Positions 12,478 to 21,437 of a stretch of 64,000 nucleotides of DNA are shown here, one piece after another. The notes below the pieces were generated by a model that was not told the origin of the DNA, did not search any database, and saw only the letters and a program-made list of their open reading frames with translations. Both the position numbers and the translations under genes were made by a program. The stretch is from Pseudodesulfovibrio sp. zrk46 (lineage in GTDB: Bacteria; Desulfobacterota; Desulfovibrionia; Desulfovibrionales; Desulfovibrionaceae), in NCBI RefSeq assembly GCF_012516435.1, contig NZ_CP051216.1, positions 1,304,001-1,368,000 of the forward strand, read 5' to 3'. The first letter of the stretch is position 1. Every line of letters begins with the position of its first letter.

Positions 12478-12998
12478 GCTGTGTACTTTGGTTCGATGCC
12501 TTGTTTTTAACTAACTAATAATATTAGCGAATTTTTTGTAATAATCATTTCTAAAAAAAATCACGAAATTACCTCGTCCATATACATTAAATATAAGCTG
12601 ATGCCAAGCTTTCACCACCCATTTTGAAGACAAAATTTCCGTTTATTCGCATTTTACATCTTCATCCCTTGCCAAGGGGCGGGAAAGGGGGTTGCAGCCC
12701 TTCTCGGACGAGTGAGGACTGTTTTCCGGTGTGTTACAAATTGATCGCGTCAATCAAAATTGGTTCGCCGGGAGTTCTTCTCAATTCGGTTTTGACAGCA
12801 ACAAGTCACACGACAGCCGTAAAAAAATTTGCTACACAACCCTTTCGCTCAGAGTGGCGAACCAACAGTTACGAACATATGCCGCGTCAGCCGACATTGG
12901 ACACTGCGCGACAGACTATTCACAGCAACCGACACATCGGTTCAAACGCTCCCGGCAGGTACCCAACGGGCCGTCAGGGGCAAACGGAGGCACATTTT
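12478..12998. other. dnaA upstream region, candidate oriC
   Basis: A 521-base gap between divergent dnaA and the DUF39 gene. A strongly AT-rich core lies at about 12505-12600, which would suit a DNA-unwinding element. I find no TTATCCACA box; CTATTCACA near 12925 is one mismatch from consensus. Origin function is inferred only from position next to dnaA. The open frame that crosses the right part is the spurious upstream extension of the DUF39 gene. Confidence 0.35.
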
Positions 12999-14168
12999 AT
13001 GGCACAGCATCAGGTGAACAAGACGATCGCAGAGATCAACGACCGTATTCGCAAAGGCAAGGCCGTGGTGGTCAACGCCGAGGAGATGGTCCAGATCGTC
13101 AAGAAGGAAGGCAAGGTCCGCGCGGCCCAGGAAGTGGACGTTGTCACAACCGGCACGTTCTCGACCATGTGCTCGTCCGGTCTGCTCTTCAATATCGGCC
13201 AGCAGCCGCCCGTCATGAAGGTCTCCAAGATGTGGCTCAACAACGTGCCCTGCTACTCCGGCATCGCAGCTGTTGACGCGTATCTCGGGTGCACCGAGCC
13301 GTCCGAGGAGGATCCCCTCAACAAGGTCCATCCCGGTCGTTTTTCTTACGGTGGCGGTCACGTCATGGAAGACCTGCTGCGAGGCAAGGCTGTCCATCTC
13401 CGCGCCGAAGGCTATGGCACTGACTGCTATCCGCGTCGTGAGATCGAAAAGGACATCACCCTGGCCGATCTGCCCAACGCCATCATGCTCAACCCGCGCA
13501 ACTGCTACCAGAACTACAACTGCGCAGTGAACCTGACCAGCCGCACCATCTACACCTACATGGGACCGCTGAAGTCCAATTGTTCCAATGCCAACTTCGC
13601 CACTGCGGGTTGCCTGTCCCCCATGTTCAACGATCCTTACTGCAAGACCATCGGCATGGGCACACGCATCTTCCTCGGCGGCGGCGTAGGTTACGTCATC
13701 GGCGAAGGCACCCAGCATGTGCAAAAGCCCCAGCGCAATGAGCGCGGCGTTCCGGAGAACCCCTCCGGTACCCTGATGCTCAAAGGCGACTTCAAGAATA
13801 TGGACGCTCGCTACGTGCGCGCCCAGTCCATTCTCGGTTACGGCGCATCCCTGTCCCTGGGTGTCGGTATCCCCATCCCCATGCTCAACGAAGAGATGGC
13901 CTGGTTCACCGGTGTATCGGACGAAGACATCACCATGCCGGTCAAGGACTACGGTTACGACTACCCCAACGGCATCCCGCGCGAACTGGCCCGCGTGACT
14001 TTCGAACAGCTCCGTTCCGGAGAGATCGAGGTCAACGGCAAGAAGACCAGCACCGTGCCGGTGACCAGCTACACCATGTCCCTTGAAGTGGCCAATGAAT
14101 TGAAAAAATGGATTGAAGAAGGCAAGTTCTTCCTCTCCGAAAAAGTCGACGATATTCCAAGCTTCTAG
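12999..14168 (+). CDS. DUF39 (HcyBio) protein, homocysteine biosynthesis / aspartate-semialdehyde sulfurtransferase
   Basis: The 389-residue protein matches the DUF39/HcyBio family, shown in methanogens and sulfate reducers to take part in forming homocysteine from aspartate semialdehyde and a sulfide source. Several cysteines are available for persulfide chemistry, including C58 in TFSTMCSSG, C85, C98, C143 in AEGYGTDCYPR, C169 and C175. The start at ATG 12999 is fixed by GGAGG 8 bases upstream. The frame stays open for another 375 bases upstream, but that part is not protein-like. The known partner is a NIL-ferredoxin protein; none is adjacent and there is no fused 4Fe-4S domain. A strong terminator follows. 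Confidence 0.85.
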   Translation: MAQHQVNKTIAEINDRIRKGKAVVVNAEEMVQIVKKEGKVRAAQEVDVVTTGTFSTMCSSGLLFNIGQQPPVMKVSKMWLNNVPCYSGIAAVDAYLGCTEPSEEDPLNKVHPGRFSYGGGHVMEDLLRGKAVHLRAEGYGTDCYPRREIEKDITLADLPNAIMLNPRNCYQNYNCAVNLTSRTIYTYMGPLKSNCSNANFATAGCLSPMFNDPYCKTIGMGTRIFLGGGVGYVIGEGTQHVQKPQRNERGVPENPSGTLMLKGDFKNMDARYVRAQSILGYGASLSLGVGIPIPMLNEEMAWFTGVSDEDITMPVKDYGYDYPNGIPRELARVTFEQLRSGEIEVNGKKTSTVPVTSYTMSLEVANELKKWIEEGKFFLSEKVDDIPSF

Positions 14169-14190
14169 TAACTGGAATCATTGAATATAT

Positions 14191-14226
14191 AAGGCCTGTC
14201 GAAGTGCTTCGACAGGCCTTTTTTTA
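14191..14226 (+). terminator. Terminator of the DUF39 gene
   Basis: The perfect 14-bp stem AAGGCCTGTCGAAG / CTTCGACAGGCCTT with a 2-base centre is followed by a T run. It may also serve the opposite-strand operon ending at 14271. Confidence 0.9.
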
Positions 14227-14270
14227 TGCTCAATGTATGGCGATTGTGTGCAGATTGTGTGGTCTGTTCT

Positions 14271-15431
14271 TTAGCTGGAAACAATGGTCTCCAGAAGTCG
14301 GGCCGTGTTGGCGGCTCCGTCCAGATCGATTGTGTGGGATTGGGCCGGGTGATCGATGGCTTCACCCATCATCTTTGCCATGGTTGCTGGCGCGAGGTCG
14401 TCACTGCCCAGCAGCTTGAGGATGCCTTTTTCCTCCAGCCGTTTTGCCCGCATGGATTGTTCGCGGTTCTGCATGAACGGATACATGAGACCGTAGGTGT
14501 CCGCGGCCAGCAGATTCATGGTGGTGTTGTATCCGCCGAGGGAGACCGAGAGGTCTGCGGCAGCGAGGTAGTCCGGAAAGCGCTGGGTGAAGCGGCGGAC
14601 AGATATCCACGGGTATGGTTCGGCCATCTGCTGATAGCGGGCGAAGTTGTCGTCCGTGGCATATGGTCCGGTGAAAATGCACAGCCGATGTGGATGGGTC
14701 TCATTCAGAATGGGTGAGGCTTCGAGAACGCTGTCGATGAGTTCCTGACAAACGTTGCCGCCGCCCACGCTGGTGACGATGAGCGGAGTGTCATCCACGC
14801 CCAGTTCATTGCGGAGGGCTTGTCCTGCACCCGGGGCAGGCTTGCACGCCACGTAGCCGGTGTAGTGCAGCTTGGGAACCATATCCTTCACGCCGGGGAA
14901 TGTCTCGTCAAAGGTGACGAGCTCGGGATCGGCATGGACCAGCACGGCGTCGAAATTCGGGTTGAGCATCTTGAGTACGCCGCGGGTGTATTTTTCCATG
15001 TCATCCTTTTCCACGAGGATGTCACGCACCGAGCAGACCGACTTGCAGTTGCCCCATGTTCCTTTTCGGATGTCTTCCAGGATGGGGAGGAGTTCGAAGC
15101 GGAATTTCTTGCGGCCGAAGGGGAAGAGTTCCACCAGAAAGATGTCGGGCCGATGTTCGGCCATGATGTCGCGGAACTGGGCGAGACGGCGTTCCAGCAG
15201 GGCGTCCACATCGGTGACGCCTTCCTCCAGCGGGATGAAGGTCTTGAAGTCCGGCGACATCATCAGTCCCGGCAATTGTATGTGCGTCATGTTGGCGGGC
15301 GGCTCAATGTCGAGCTCGGCCCCGCCTGTCACGAGGATAACCTCGTGATCGGCCAGCCCCTTGACGATCTCAAGGCTGCGGAAGACGTGGCCTACACCAA
15401 GGACATGCTGGCAGTAGAAAAGGACGCGCAT
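14271..15431 (-). CDS. MurG-like (GT28-type) glycosyltransferase
   Basis: The 386-residue protein has two Rossmann halves. The N-terminal half begins MRVLFYCQHVLGVGHVFRSL, with the GxGH motif typical of GT-B enzymes of the MurG/EryCIII type. The C-terminal half contains VTSVGGGN near residue 215 and LSVSLGGYNTTMNLLA near 310, the donor-nucleotide-binding signature. It probably transfers a sugar from a nucleotide donor to a cell-surface glycan. It is the last gene of a four-gene minus-strand operon: its ATG abuts the stop codon of the histidine phosphatase gene. The acceptor is unknown. Confidence 0.8.
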   Translation of the reverse strand: MRVLFYCQHVLGVGHVFRSLEIVKGLADHEVILVTGGAELDIEPPANMTHIQLPGLMMSPDFKTFIPLEEGVTDVDALLERRLAQFRDIMAEHRPDIFLVELFPFGRKKFRFELLPILEDIRKGTWGNCKSVCSVRDILVEKDDMEKYTRGVLKMLNPNFDAVLVHADPELVTFDETFPGVKDMVPKLHYTGYVACKPAPGAGQALRNELGVDDTPLIVTSVGGGNVCQELIDSVLEASPILNETHPHRLCIFTGPYATDDNFARYQQMAEPYPWISVRRFTQRFPDYLAAADLSVSLGGYNTTMNLLAADTYGLMYPFMQNREQSMRAKRLEEKGILKLLGSDDLAPATMAKMMGEAIDHPAQSHTIDLDGAANTARLLETIVSS

Positions 15432-16028
15432 CTACAGCTCCATGTTGATCTCACCCAGGGCAATTTCGTTTTCAAAGCATTCGATGCGATGCACCTTGTA
15501 AGATTTGATGGGGCAGGTCTCGTTCGGCAGGTATTCGAGACCGGACAGGGCGTATGCCAGCACCTTGAGTACGCCGTTGTGGGTGACGACCAGGACCTTT
15601 TCGTCTTCATGCTCCTCGCTGAATTCCAGAAAGGCGTCGCAGGCGCGCATGAGCACATCGTCGCGGCTCTCACCGTTGGGCGGGCAGAACTCAAAGCCCT
15701 TGTATTCCTGCTTCTTGATCTGTTTCTTGAGATCCTTGAAGGCTGCCTTGTCCAGTCCGGTCCATTCGCCCCAGTCCTGTTCGGCGAGGCGGGGATCGGT
15801 GTGCATGGGCAGTCCGCCCAGCGCCTTGTTGATGATCTCGGCGGTCTCCACGGCGCGGCTCAGTCCGCTGGTCAGGATGCAATCAAAGTGGTTGTCTGCC
15901 AGTGACTCTCCCCACTTTTTGGCCATTTCACGGCCTTCATCACACAGGTCGGTATCGGTCTGACCCTGAATCCGTTTGTCGCGGTTCCAGTCGGTCTGGC
16001 CGTGGCGCATGCAGAAATAGGTGGTCAT
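15432..16028 (-). CDS. Histidine phosphatase (phosphoglycerate-mutase-like)
   Basis: The 198-residue protein carries the RHG catalytic motif at residues 8-10 (MRHGQTDWN) with the phosphohistidine His9, and a second catalytic His in VVTHNGVLKVL. Its length fits the branch-1 phosphatases such as CobC/GpmB. In this operon it may remove phosphate from a sugar or glycan precursor; a cobalamin role (CobC) is less likely because no cobalamin gene is near. The gene overlaps the upstream glycosyltransferase by 4 bases (ATGA). Confidence 0.85.
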   Translation of the reverse strand: MTTYFCMRHGQTDWNRDKRIQGQTDTDLCDEGREMAKKWGESLADNHFDCILTSGLSRAVETAEIINKALGGLPMHTDPRLAEQDWGEWTGLDKAAFKDLKKQIKKQEYKGFEFCPPNGESRDDVLMRACDAFLEFSEEHEDEKVLVVTHNGVLKVLAYALSGLEYLPNETCPIKSYKVHRIECFENEIALGEINMEL

Positions 16029-17140
16029 ATTACATCCTTTGGCCCGGTCAGGCGCTCCATGGTCTTGACCATGGCGTGTAGGTTGGTGTCCGCGATGTGG
16101 TGCTTGCGAACATATTCGATAGCCTGCTTGCCGAGGCTTTCTCTGTATTCTTTATCTTCCACCAGCCGTCTCAGGCCGAAGGTAAATTCTTCCTTGTCCA
16201 CAGGCGTAATGAGGCCGGAGTAGCCATCCTTGACCACGTAGGGTGCGCCCTCGTCAGAGGTGGCCACCACGGGCAGGCCGCATTGCTGTGCTTCCAGATA
16301 GACCATGCCCACCGATTCCTCAAGGCCGGGGAAGGCGAACACGTCTCCTGCGCTGAATACGTCGGGCAATTCGAGTCGGTCCACCAGCCCGAGGAACTCC
16401 ACGCGATCTCCCAGCCGGAGTCTGGCCATGGCTTCGAGTTCCCGGCGTTTCGGACCGTCTCCGGCAACCATCAGTTTGATGTCATGGCCGCGCACGATCA
16501 GGTCGGCACAACTGGCAATGACCCAGCGGATGCCTTCGGTCTTGACGCCGTGGCGCATCATGGCCGCGGTCATCACAACCGTGCTGTCGCCCACGTTCCA
16601 TCGGTTGCGCCACCAGTCCCGAGCACCCCGTTTGCGTCCGAACATGCCGTTGGGCAGGCCGGGGCTGATGTACGAAAATTTGTGTTTCGGCAGAATCTTG
16701 CGGCAGGTCTCCATGTCGTTGACCCGGTTGCAGAAGATATGGGTCGCCGTCAGCATGGCCCGCTTGTTGAGCATATATCCCGGCCATGTCTTGATGTGAT
16801 TGGCGCGGTTCTCCGCATAGGAGGCCTGATACAGAAAATAGGGGATATCGTGTTGCTTGGAGACGGTGGGGCCGAAGATATCCGGGACCTTGTAGTAGGT
16901 TCCATAGGTGAACCAGCAGTCCGCATCCCGGCTCTGGGCGATCATGTTATCCATGGCTGCTTTTGCCGCTGCCCACTTGTGCGGTTTCCAGTAAATCTGT
17001 TTGGCAGGAAAGTACTCGACAGGGATCAATTCGTGGCCGAACCGCTTCAAGGTATGGAAGAGATCGCGGGCGATGGTCACGTCCCCGGAAATGGAAGAAT
17101 GATAGACCGGCTTGAACGGCGTGCAAAAGGCGATACGCAT
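16025..17140 (-). CDS. GT4-family glycosyltransferase
   Basis: The 371-residue GT-B enzyme resembles glycosyl transferases group 1. The N-terminal acceptor half is MRIAFCTPFKPVYHSS-type. The donor half has KLMVAGDGPKRRELE and the E-x7-E motif in FPGLEESVGMVYLEAQQCGLP near residue 280, followed by VATSDEGAPYVV. It probably builds a surface polysaccharide or lipid-linked glycan together with the MurG-like enzyme two genes downstream. It starts 63 bases after the methyltransferase gene ends and overlaps the phosphatase gene by 4 bases. Confidence 0.88.
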   Translation of the reverse strand: MRIAFCTPFKPVYHSSISGDVTIARDLFHTLKRFGHELIPVEYFPAKQIYWKPHKWAAAKAAMDNMIAQSRDADCWFTYGTYYKVPDIFGPTVSKQHDIPYFLYQASYAENRANHIKTWPGYMLNKRAMLTATHIFCNRVNDMETCRKILPKHKFSYISPGLPNGMFGRKRGARDWWRNRWNVGDSTVVMTAAMMRHGVKTEGIRWVIASCADLIVRGHDIKLMVAGDGPKRRELEAMARLRLGDRVEFLGLVDRLELPDVFSAGDVFAFPGLEESVGMVYLEAQQCGLPVVATSDEGAPYVVKDGYSGLITPVDKEEFTFGLRRLVEDKEYRESLGKQAIEYVRKHHIADTNLHAMVKTMERLTGPKDVI

Positions 17141-17203
17141 AAGGGACGGTTTACCTCACCCAAGGTGCGGTGGCAAATGAGGAATGGTTATCCTTCGGTG
17201 TTC

Positions 17204-17920
17204 CTAACTGAGTTCGGGTTCGCGCTTCCAGGCAAAGAGCGGGGTGAATGGCTTCATGTTCACGAAGTCCACCCGAACGGCAGCAAAGGCGCCCATGAAG
17301 GGAGGGCAGAGGCAGCAATTGAGCTTGGTCCTGATGGAGCCCGTGTGCCATGTCTGCATGGGACCGGGGAGCACGGAGCGGGCCATGGTGTGCCTGAATC
17401 CGGTGGCTTCCTGGATGAGGTCCTGCATCTCGCACCAGGTGAACCACTTGCCGTTATCCAGTGTGGAACCGGTGCCGCGCACATTCATGGAGTAATAGAG
17501 GGAGTTCTTGTTCAGGAAGCCGATGAGCAGACCCTTTTCCGCGACTCTGGCTGCCTCGGCCAGCATGGCCTTGGGATCGTCCGTAAATTCAAGGACAGAC
17601 CAGAGAAAGGCGTAGTCGAATTCATTGTCGGAAAAGGGAGTGAGTTCGCCGTCGCCGTTATGCAGATCGGCGCGGTTTTCCAGACGCTCTCTGGCTGCCA
17701 TGATCATGGCCGGGCTGGAATCAATGCCCGTGATATCGAAACCCATCTGGTAGAGTTGTTCGAGGAACAGGCCCGTACCACAGCCCACCTCCAACAGCTT
17801 GTGGCCTCGGCGCGGCCAGCCTGCGAGCATGGATTGGAGCAGCTGCATTTCACGCTCCAGCGCGAAAAGCCCTTCCGGGGTGTCGAACCATCGTTCGTAT
17901 CTGACCGGATCCCAATCCAT
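17204..17920 (-). CDS. Class I SAM-dependent methyltransferase
   Basis: The 238-residue protein has the SAM-binding glycine motif LLEVGCGTGLFLEQL (residues 42-56), then GIDSSPAMI and the FDYAFLWSVLEF motif IV region. The start has a strong AGGAGG-type site. As the first gene of the glycan operon it may methylate a sugar or lipid carrier, but the Methyltransf_11 fold alone does not reveal the substrate. Confidence 0.85.
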   Translation of the reverse strand: MDWDPVRYERWFDTPEGLFALEREMQLLQSMLAGWPRRGHKLLEVGCGTGLFLEQLYQMGFDITGIDSSPAMIMAARERLENRADLHNGDGELTPFSDNEFDYAFLWSVLEFTDDPKAMLAEAARVAEKGLLIGFLNKNSLYYSMNVRGTGSTLDNGKWFTWCEMQDLIQEATGFRHTMARSVLPGPMQTWHTGSIRTKLNCCLCPPFMGAFAAVRVDFVNMKPFTPLFAWKREPELS

Positions 17921-18018
17921 ACGTGCCTCCTGACTATGGGAAAGGCAGACACGCCCTTCCCCCTCAGAAAAGTATTACCATCTTGGCGGCGGGTGTAAAG
18001 TGAAGTCGGTGAAAGGAA

Positions 18019-18654
18019 TCAGGAGGCGTCTGCCATGGCAAGGCGAATGCCCAGCGCCACGAACAGGGTTCCGGCTGCCCGCTTGGCCCACAGCGAGAAT
18101 CTGCCATTGCTACCGAACATGGCAGCGGCGCGGGAGGCAGACCAGACCCAGAAGCAGTTCACCACCGTGGAATTGATGGTGAAAATCACGCCCAGAACCA
18201 GAAATGCCAGCGATTTTGTCGGCGAATCCACACGTACGAACTGCGGCAGAAATGCAAGGAAGAACAAGGCTACTTTGGGATTGAGCACATTAGTCAGGAA
18301 GCCCTGCGAGAAAACTTTTCGCTTGGAGATTCGCACCGTAGGCGCGTCCGAGTCTGCTTTCCCATTGCCACCATTGCGCCACATCTGAATACCGATCCAG
18401 ACGAGATATGCCGCGCCAGCCATTTTGACCACGGTAAAGGCCGTAGCCGAGGTAGCCAGAATGGCAGACAGGCCCAGCGATGCCGCCAGCACATGCACCA
18501 GACAGCCCGCGCTGATGCCCAGCGAGGCGACCATGCCGGTTTTCCAGCCTCGAGATGCGGACTGGCTGGCGATATACGCCACATCCTGTCCCGGCGTCAG
18601 GTTCAAAAGAACGCCAGAAAGCATGAACAGTGCGAGGTCATGGATGCCGAGCAT
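18019..18654 (-). CDS. LysE/RhtB-family amino-acid exporter
   Basis: The 211-residue membrane protein has the family signature LNLTPGQDVAYIASQSASRG (residues 18-37) and about six hydrophobic segments. LysE/RhtB proteins export amino acids such as homoserine, threonine or lysine by proton antiport in the inner membrane. The ATG is preceded by GGGAGA. The PACE gene ends 11 bases upstream on the same strand, so the two form a small exporter operon. Confidence 0.9.
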   Translation of the reverse strand: MLGIHDLALFMLSGVLLNLTPGQDVAYIASQSASRGWKTGMVASLGISAGCLVHVLAASLGLSAILATSATAFTVVKMAGAAYLVWIGIQMWRNGGNGKADSDAPTVRISKRKVFSQGFLTNVLNPKVALFFLAFLPQFVRVDSPTKSLAFLVLGVIFTINSTVVNCFWVWSASRAAAMFGSNGRFSLWAKRAAGTLFVALGIRLAMADAS

Positions 18655-18665
18655 GGAAATCTCCC

Positions 18666-19100
18666 TTACGCGTGTTCGCCTTCTTCCATGGGAATGGGGA
18701 ACACCGAGTCATAAGCCCAGTTGAAGACATAGGCATAGCACAAGAAGAACAGGGCAAAGCCGATGTCGGTTATAAACGCCTGCCACAGGCTCATTTCCAG
18801 CCACCACGCCACCATGGGCACAGCAATGATCAGCAGGCTTGATTCGAACAGTACGGCGTGCAGCACACGCATCCACGCCGGGCGGTGATTCAACGGACGT
18901 CCCAGCCTGACCAGTGCATGGTCAAAGGCCACATTGAAGACATAATTGCACATCATGGCGGTTAAGGACAGGAAGACGGACATAGCACCGATCTTGGCCA
19001 TATCCTTATCCAATAACCATGACGCCAGAGGCGTGACCGTTATCAGGCCGATCAATTCAAACATTATCGTGTGGCGGAGTCTGTCCGCTGAAGTTCGCAT
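18666..19100 (-). CDS. PACE-family (AceI-like) efflux transporter
   Basis: The 144-residue protein has the paired bacterial-transmembrane layout of PACE proteins: MRTSADRLRHTIMFELIGL at the start, and RVLHAVLFESSLLI then FALFFLCYAYVFNWAYDSVFP in the second half. That gives four helices, with the conserved Glu in helix 1 (MFE, about residue 15) needed for proton-coupled export of biocides or short-chain diamines. I chose ATG 19100 over the GTG five codons earlier because the family starts at MRT. It is upstream of the LysE exporter. Confidence 0.88.
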   Translation of the reverse strand: MRTSADRLRHTIMFELIGLITVTPLASWLLDKDMAKIGAMSVFLSLTAMMCNYVFNVAFDHALVRLGRPLNHRPAWMRVLHAVLFESSLLIIAVPMVAWWLEMSLWQAFITDIGFALFFLCYAYVFNWAYDSVFPIPMEEGEHA

Positions 19101-19152
19101 GCGCTCGGGATACACCCGAGTGTATGGGATGTCTATTGTTGGTTTGGGATGC

Positions 19153-19230
19153 CCTCGCCGGGCGGGCGTCTCCGACGGCTTAAGAACCCTTTGGGAAAAG
19201 GGTTCTTAAGAGTCTCCTAAACCTTTTGTC
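19153..19230. repeat. Dispersed repeat family 1, copy B
   Basis: It has the same blocks as copy A at 4617: CTCGCCGG, GGCGTCTCCGACGGCTTAAG, an AAGAACCCTTT/AAAGGGTTCTT hairpin, then AGTCTCCTAAACCTTTT. Confidence 0.8.
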
Positions 19231-19336
19231 GCTCGCTTCGCTCGAAGGTGCGCGAGATTCGAGTACAAACTAATTAATCACACATCATCTTAGCCTGATG
19301 ACGTATGAGGAAAAGCCTATCTAGATAATCCTCCTT

Positions 19337-19395
19337 ACCCGCGCGGATGCGCAGATAAAAAGTTTAGGAAAGGAGAGAGGGGATGGGGGAGCGGT
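19337..19395. repeat. Dispersed repeat family 2, copy B (partial)
   Basis: GCGCGGATGCGCAGATAAAA then AGTTTAGGAAAGGAGAGAGG matches the left half of copies A and C. The pairing right half of the stem is missing. Confidence 0.7.
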
Positions 19396-19398
19396 CTT

Positions 19399-20163
19399 CT
19401 ACTCTTCCAAAACGAGTTCGGTCACGTCTCGACATGCCTCTTCATCGGGAACAAAGGCGGTCTCGCCGATGGCCACGATGGGGCGCATGCCGATGAGCGT
19501 ATTGAGCAGATAGGCGTGGCGATACTGTGGCAGGTCGTCGTAATTGACAGACTCGGGCTGAATGTCGAGTACGGTCTTGGCGAGCTGGAGGGTGGTGGAG
19601 GGCAGCTTGTATTCGGTATCGAGCTCCACGAAGTTGCCGTTCTTGCGGAGGACAATGGCTCCGGTGGTGGCTTCGAGGAGATTGTTGTCGAAATCGAACA
19701 GGGCGGCGTCGTCGAAACCGCGTGCCTTGGCCTGTTTCAGGGCCAGATGGAAAAACATGTAGCTGGTGGTCTTCTGCGCGTTGAGCGTAGACACATGCTT
19801 GTCGTTGCAAATGCACAGACGATATGCCTTGTAGGGGGCGGGCTCGTAGGGCGCGGCCAGAATGACGGGCTGGGCCGTTGGCTCTTCCACGGGATAGAAG
19901 ATGTTGATGCGGGCGGGGTTGCCTTCCAGACCGTTGCGGTTGATGACCTGCATGATGACTTCGGTGAAATCAATGGTCTCGTGGTCGATGCGATAGGCGC
20001 GGAGGGAGTGCAGCAGCCGATCGAGATGACGGTCTAGGTGGCAGAGCTTGGTGCCGTTGTAGTAGATGGTCTCGAAGAAGCCGGTGCCGTAGCGAAAGGC
20101 GGGTGCGGCGGGGTTCAGGGCCACCCCTTCATGACTGTATTTTCCCTGATAATAGTGGATCAT
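19399..20163 (-). CDS. pabC: 4-amino-4-deoxychorismate lyase / class IV aminotransferase
   Basis: The 254-residue PLP enzyme of fold type IV has RYGTGFFETI near residue 24, the catalytic Lys131 in QKTTSYMFFH, and LLEATTGAIVL in the cofactor site. It would cleave aminodeoxychorismate to p-aminobenzoate and pyruvate for folate synthesis. A branched-chain aminotransferase role is excluded mainly by context: it overlaps pabB by 4 bases (ATGA) and follows pabA-pabB in one operon. Confidence 0.9.
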   Translation of the reverse strand: MIHYYQGKYSHEGVALNPAAPAFRYGTGFFETIYYNGTKLCHLDRHLDRLLHSLRAYRIDHETIDFTEVIMQVINRNGLEGNPARINIFYPVEEPTAQPVILAAPYEPAPYKAYRLCICNDKHVSTLNAQKTTSYMFFHLALKQAKARGFDDAALFDFDNNLLEATTGAIVLRKNGNFVELDTEYKLPSTTLQLAKTVLDIQPESVNYDDLPQYRHAYLLNTLIGMRPIVAIGETAFVPDEEACRDVTELVLEE

Positions 20164-21437
20164 GCGTCCCCCAGTGTGAGAAATTTTTCAGCTTTGGCCA
20201 TTGTCTCCTGATACTCCTTTGCCGGGTCCGAGTCCACCACGATGCCGCTCCCGGCATACAGGTCGAATGCGCCGGAGTCGGTGTCATGGACAGCGGTGCG
20301 GATGGCGATGGAGGAATCCATGTTGCGCTCGTCACGGATCACCACCATGGAGCCGCAGTACAGCCCGCGTGAATGGGGCTCCAGCTCCTCGATGATGGTC
20401 ATGGAACTCAGCTTGGGACAGCCGGTGATGGAACCGCCCGGAAAGGCGTCGAAAAAGAGGTCCAGACAATCGCGGCCAGCCCGGAGCTTGCCGTGTACGT
20501 CGGAATACATCTGCAGCAGGGTGTCCACTGCGAAGACGGACAGGTGGTTGCGAACCTCCACGGAACCGTACTCGCAGTTGGCAGAAATATCGTTGCGGAT
20601 CAGGTCCACGATCATGGAAAGCTCGGCCCGCTCCTTGGGCGAATTGACCAGCTGCGCTTCTGCTTCAGGGGTATGCTTGTCGACCCGGAGCGTTCCCTTG
20701 ATGGGCTGGGAAAGCACATGCCCGTCCGAAACACGAATAAACCGCTCAGGAGACGTGGAGAGTACCCGGTGCTGACCAGACTGCATCCACGCATAGAACG
20801 GGGCCGGGTGGTCCCTTCTGAGGACCAGAAGCAGGGCCAGCGGATCAAGGTCCGGACAGTTCCATGAGAACTTGGTGGAAAGATTGAGCTGGTACGTGTG
20901 ACCGGACAGAATCCGTTCCAGCGTTTCACTGACACCGGCCTCATATCCCGCCTGATCCAGCGACACTACGGGAGCACCTTTCGGCAATCCTTTCACGGGG
21001 AGCATTGGTGCGCTTCCCAAGGCGGTGTTCAGACGATCAGCAAGGTCATCCAGCATGGATTGGTCAGCTGCGGAAATGACGGTTGCGCCTTGTTCTGCAT
21101 TGTACTCCACCCATCCGCGGTACTTCTTGAGATGCCCCAGCGGAAAGTTGTTGGGTTTGTCCGATGCAATGCCCCGCAGCAACATGCCGTAGGTGTAGCT
21201 GACATACCCCAAGGCCACGCCCGGGGTGTCGAAACAGAAATGCTTTACCGCTTCCGGGGTGGTCTGTTCGGTGAACAGCAATTCCTGCTCGGGATGAACA
21301 CCTACAACCGAGGTCGTTTCCGCAGGGTAGCCGGGGGAAGACAGGACCATGTCCGCATCCAGCTCCTGAGCGAGCCGGGCGGCGAATGCGTCGAACTGCT
21401 CGCGGCTACTGGAGATCGAGATACGCAATTGCGTCAC
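20160..21437 (-). CDS. pabB: Aminodeoxychorismate synthase component I
   Basis: The 425-residue chorismate-binding enzyme has the C-terminal signatures SPERFIRV, PIKGTLR, ELSMIVDLIRND, PGGSITGCPK and YAGSGIVVDSDP. It converts chorismate plus ammonia from PabA to aminodeoxychorismate. The GTG start at 21437 has GGGAGG 8 bases upstream and lies 32 bases inside pabA, implying coupling. Component I of anthranilate synthase (TrpE) is the alternative, but the adjacent lyase argues for PabB. Confidence 0.9.
   Translation of the reverse strand: MTQLRISISSSREQFDAFAARLAQELDADMVLSSPGYPAETTSVVGVHPEQELLFTEQTTPEAVKHFCFDTPGVALGYVSYTYGMLLRGIASDKPNNFPLGHLKKYRGWVEYNAEQGATVISAADQSMLDDLADRLNTALGSAPMLPVKGLPKGAPVVSLDQAGYEAGVSETLERILSGHTYQLNLSTKFSWNCPDLDPLALLLVLRRDHPAPFYAWMQSGQHRVLSTSPERFIRVSDGHVLSQPIKGTLRVDKHTPEAEAQLVNSPKERAELSMIVDLIRNDISANCEYGSVEVRNHLSVFAVDTLLQMYSDVHGKLRAGRDCLDLFFDAFPGGSITGCPKLSSMTIIEELEPHSRGLYCGSMVVIRDERNMDSSIAIRTAVHDTDSGAFDLYAGSGIVVDSDPAKEYQETMAKAEKFLTLGDA

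Larger units (their letters stand above)
19101..19398. other. Intergenic region with repeat copies B
   Basis: About 300 bases without a gene, occupied by repeat family 1 copy B and a partial family 2 copy B. The promoter of the exporter pair must lie at its left end. Confidence 0.6.

Noticed and set aside
12624-12998. N-terminal extension of the DUF39 gene
   Set aside because: The extension is low in protein character and ATG 12999 has a good ribosome-binding site at the family start.
16097-17998. 633-codon plus-strand frame opposite the glycosyltransferase and methyltransferase genes
   Set aside because: Shadow of real minus-strand genes with ribosome-binding sites and clear motifs.
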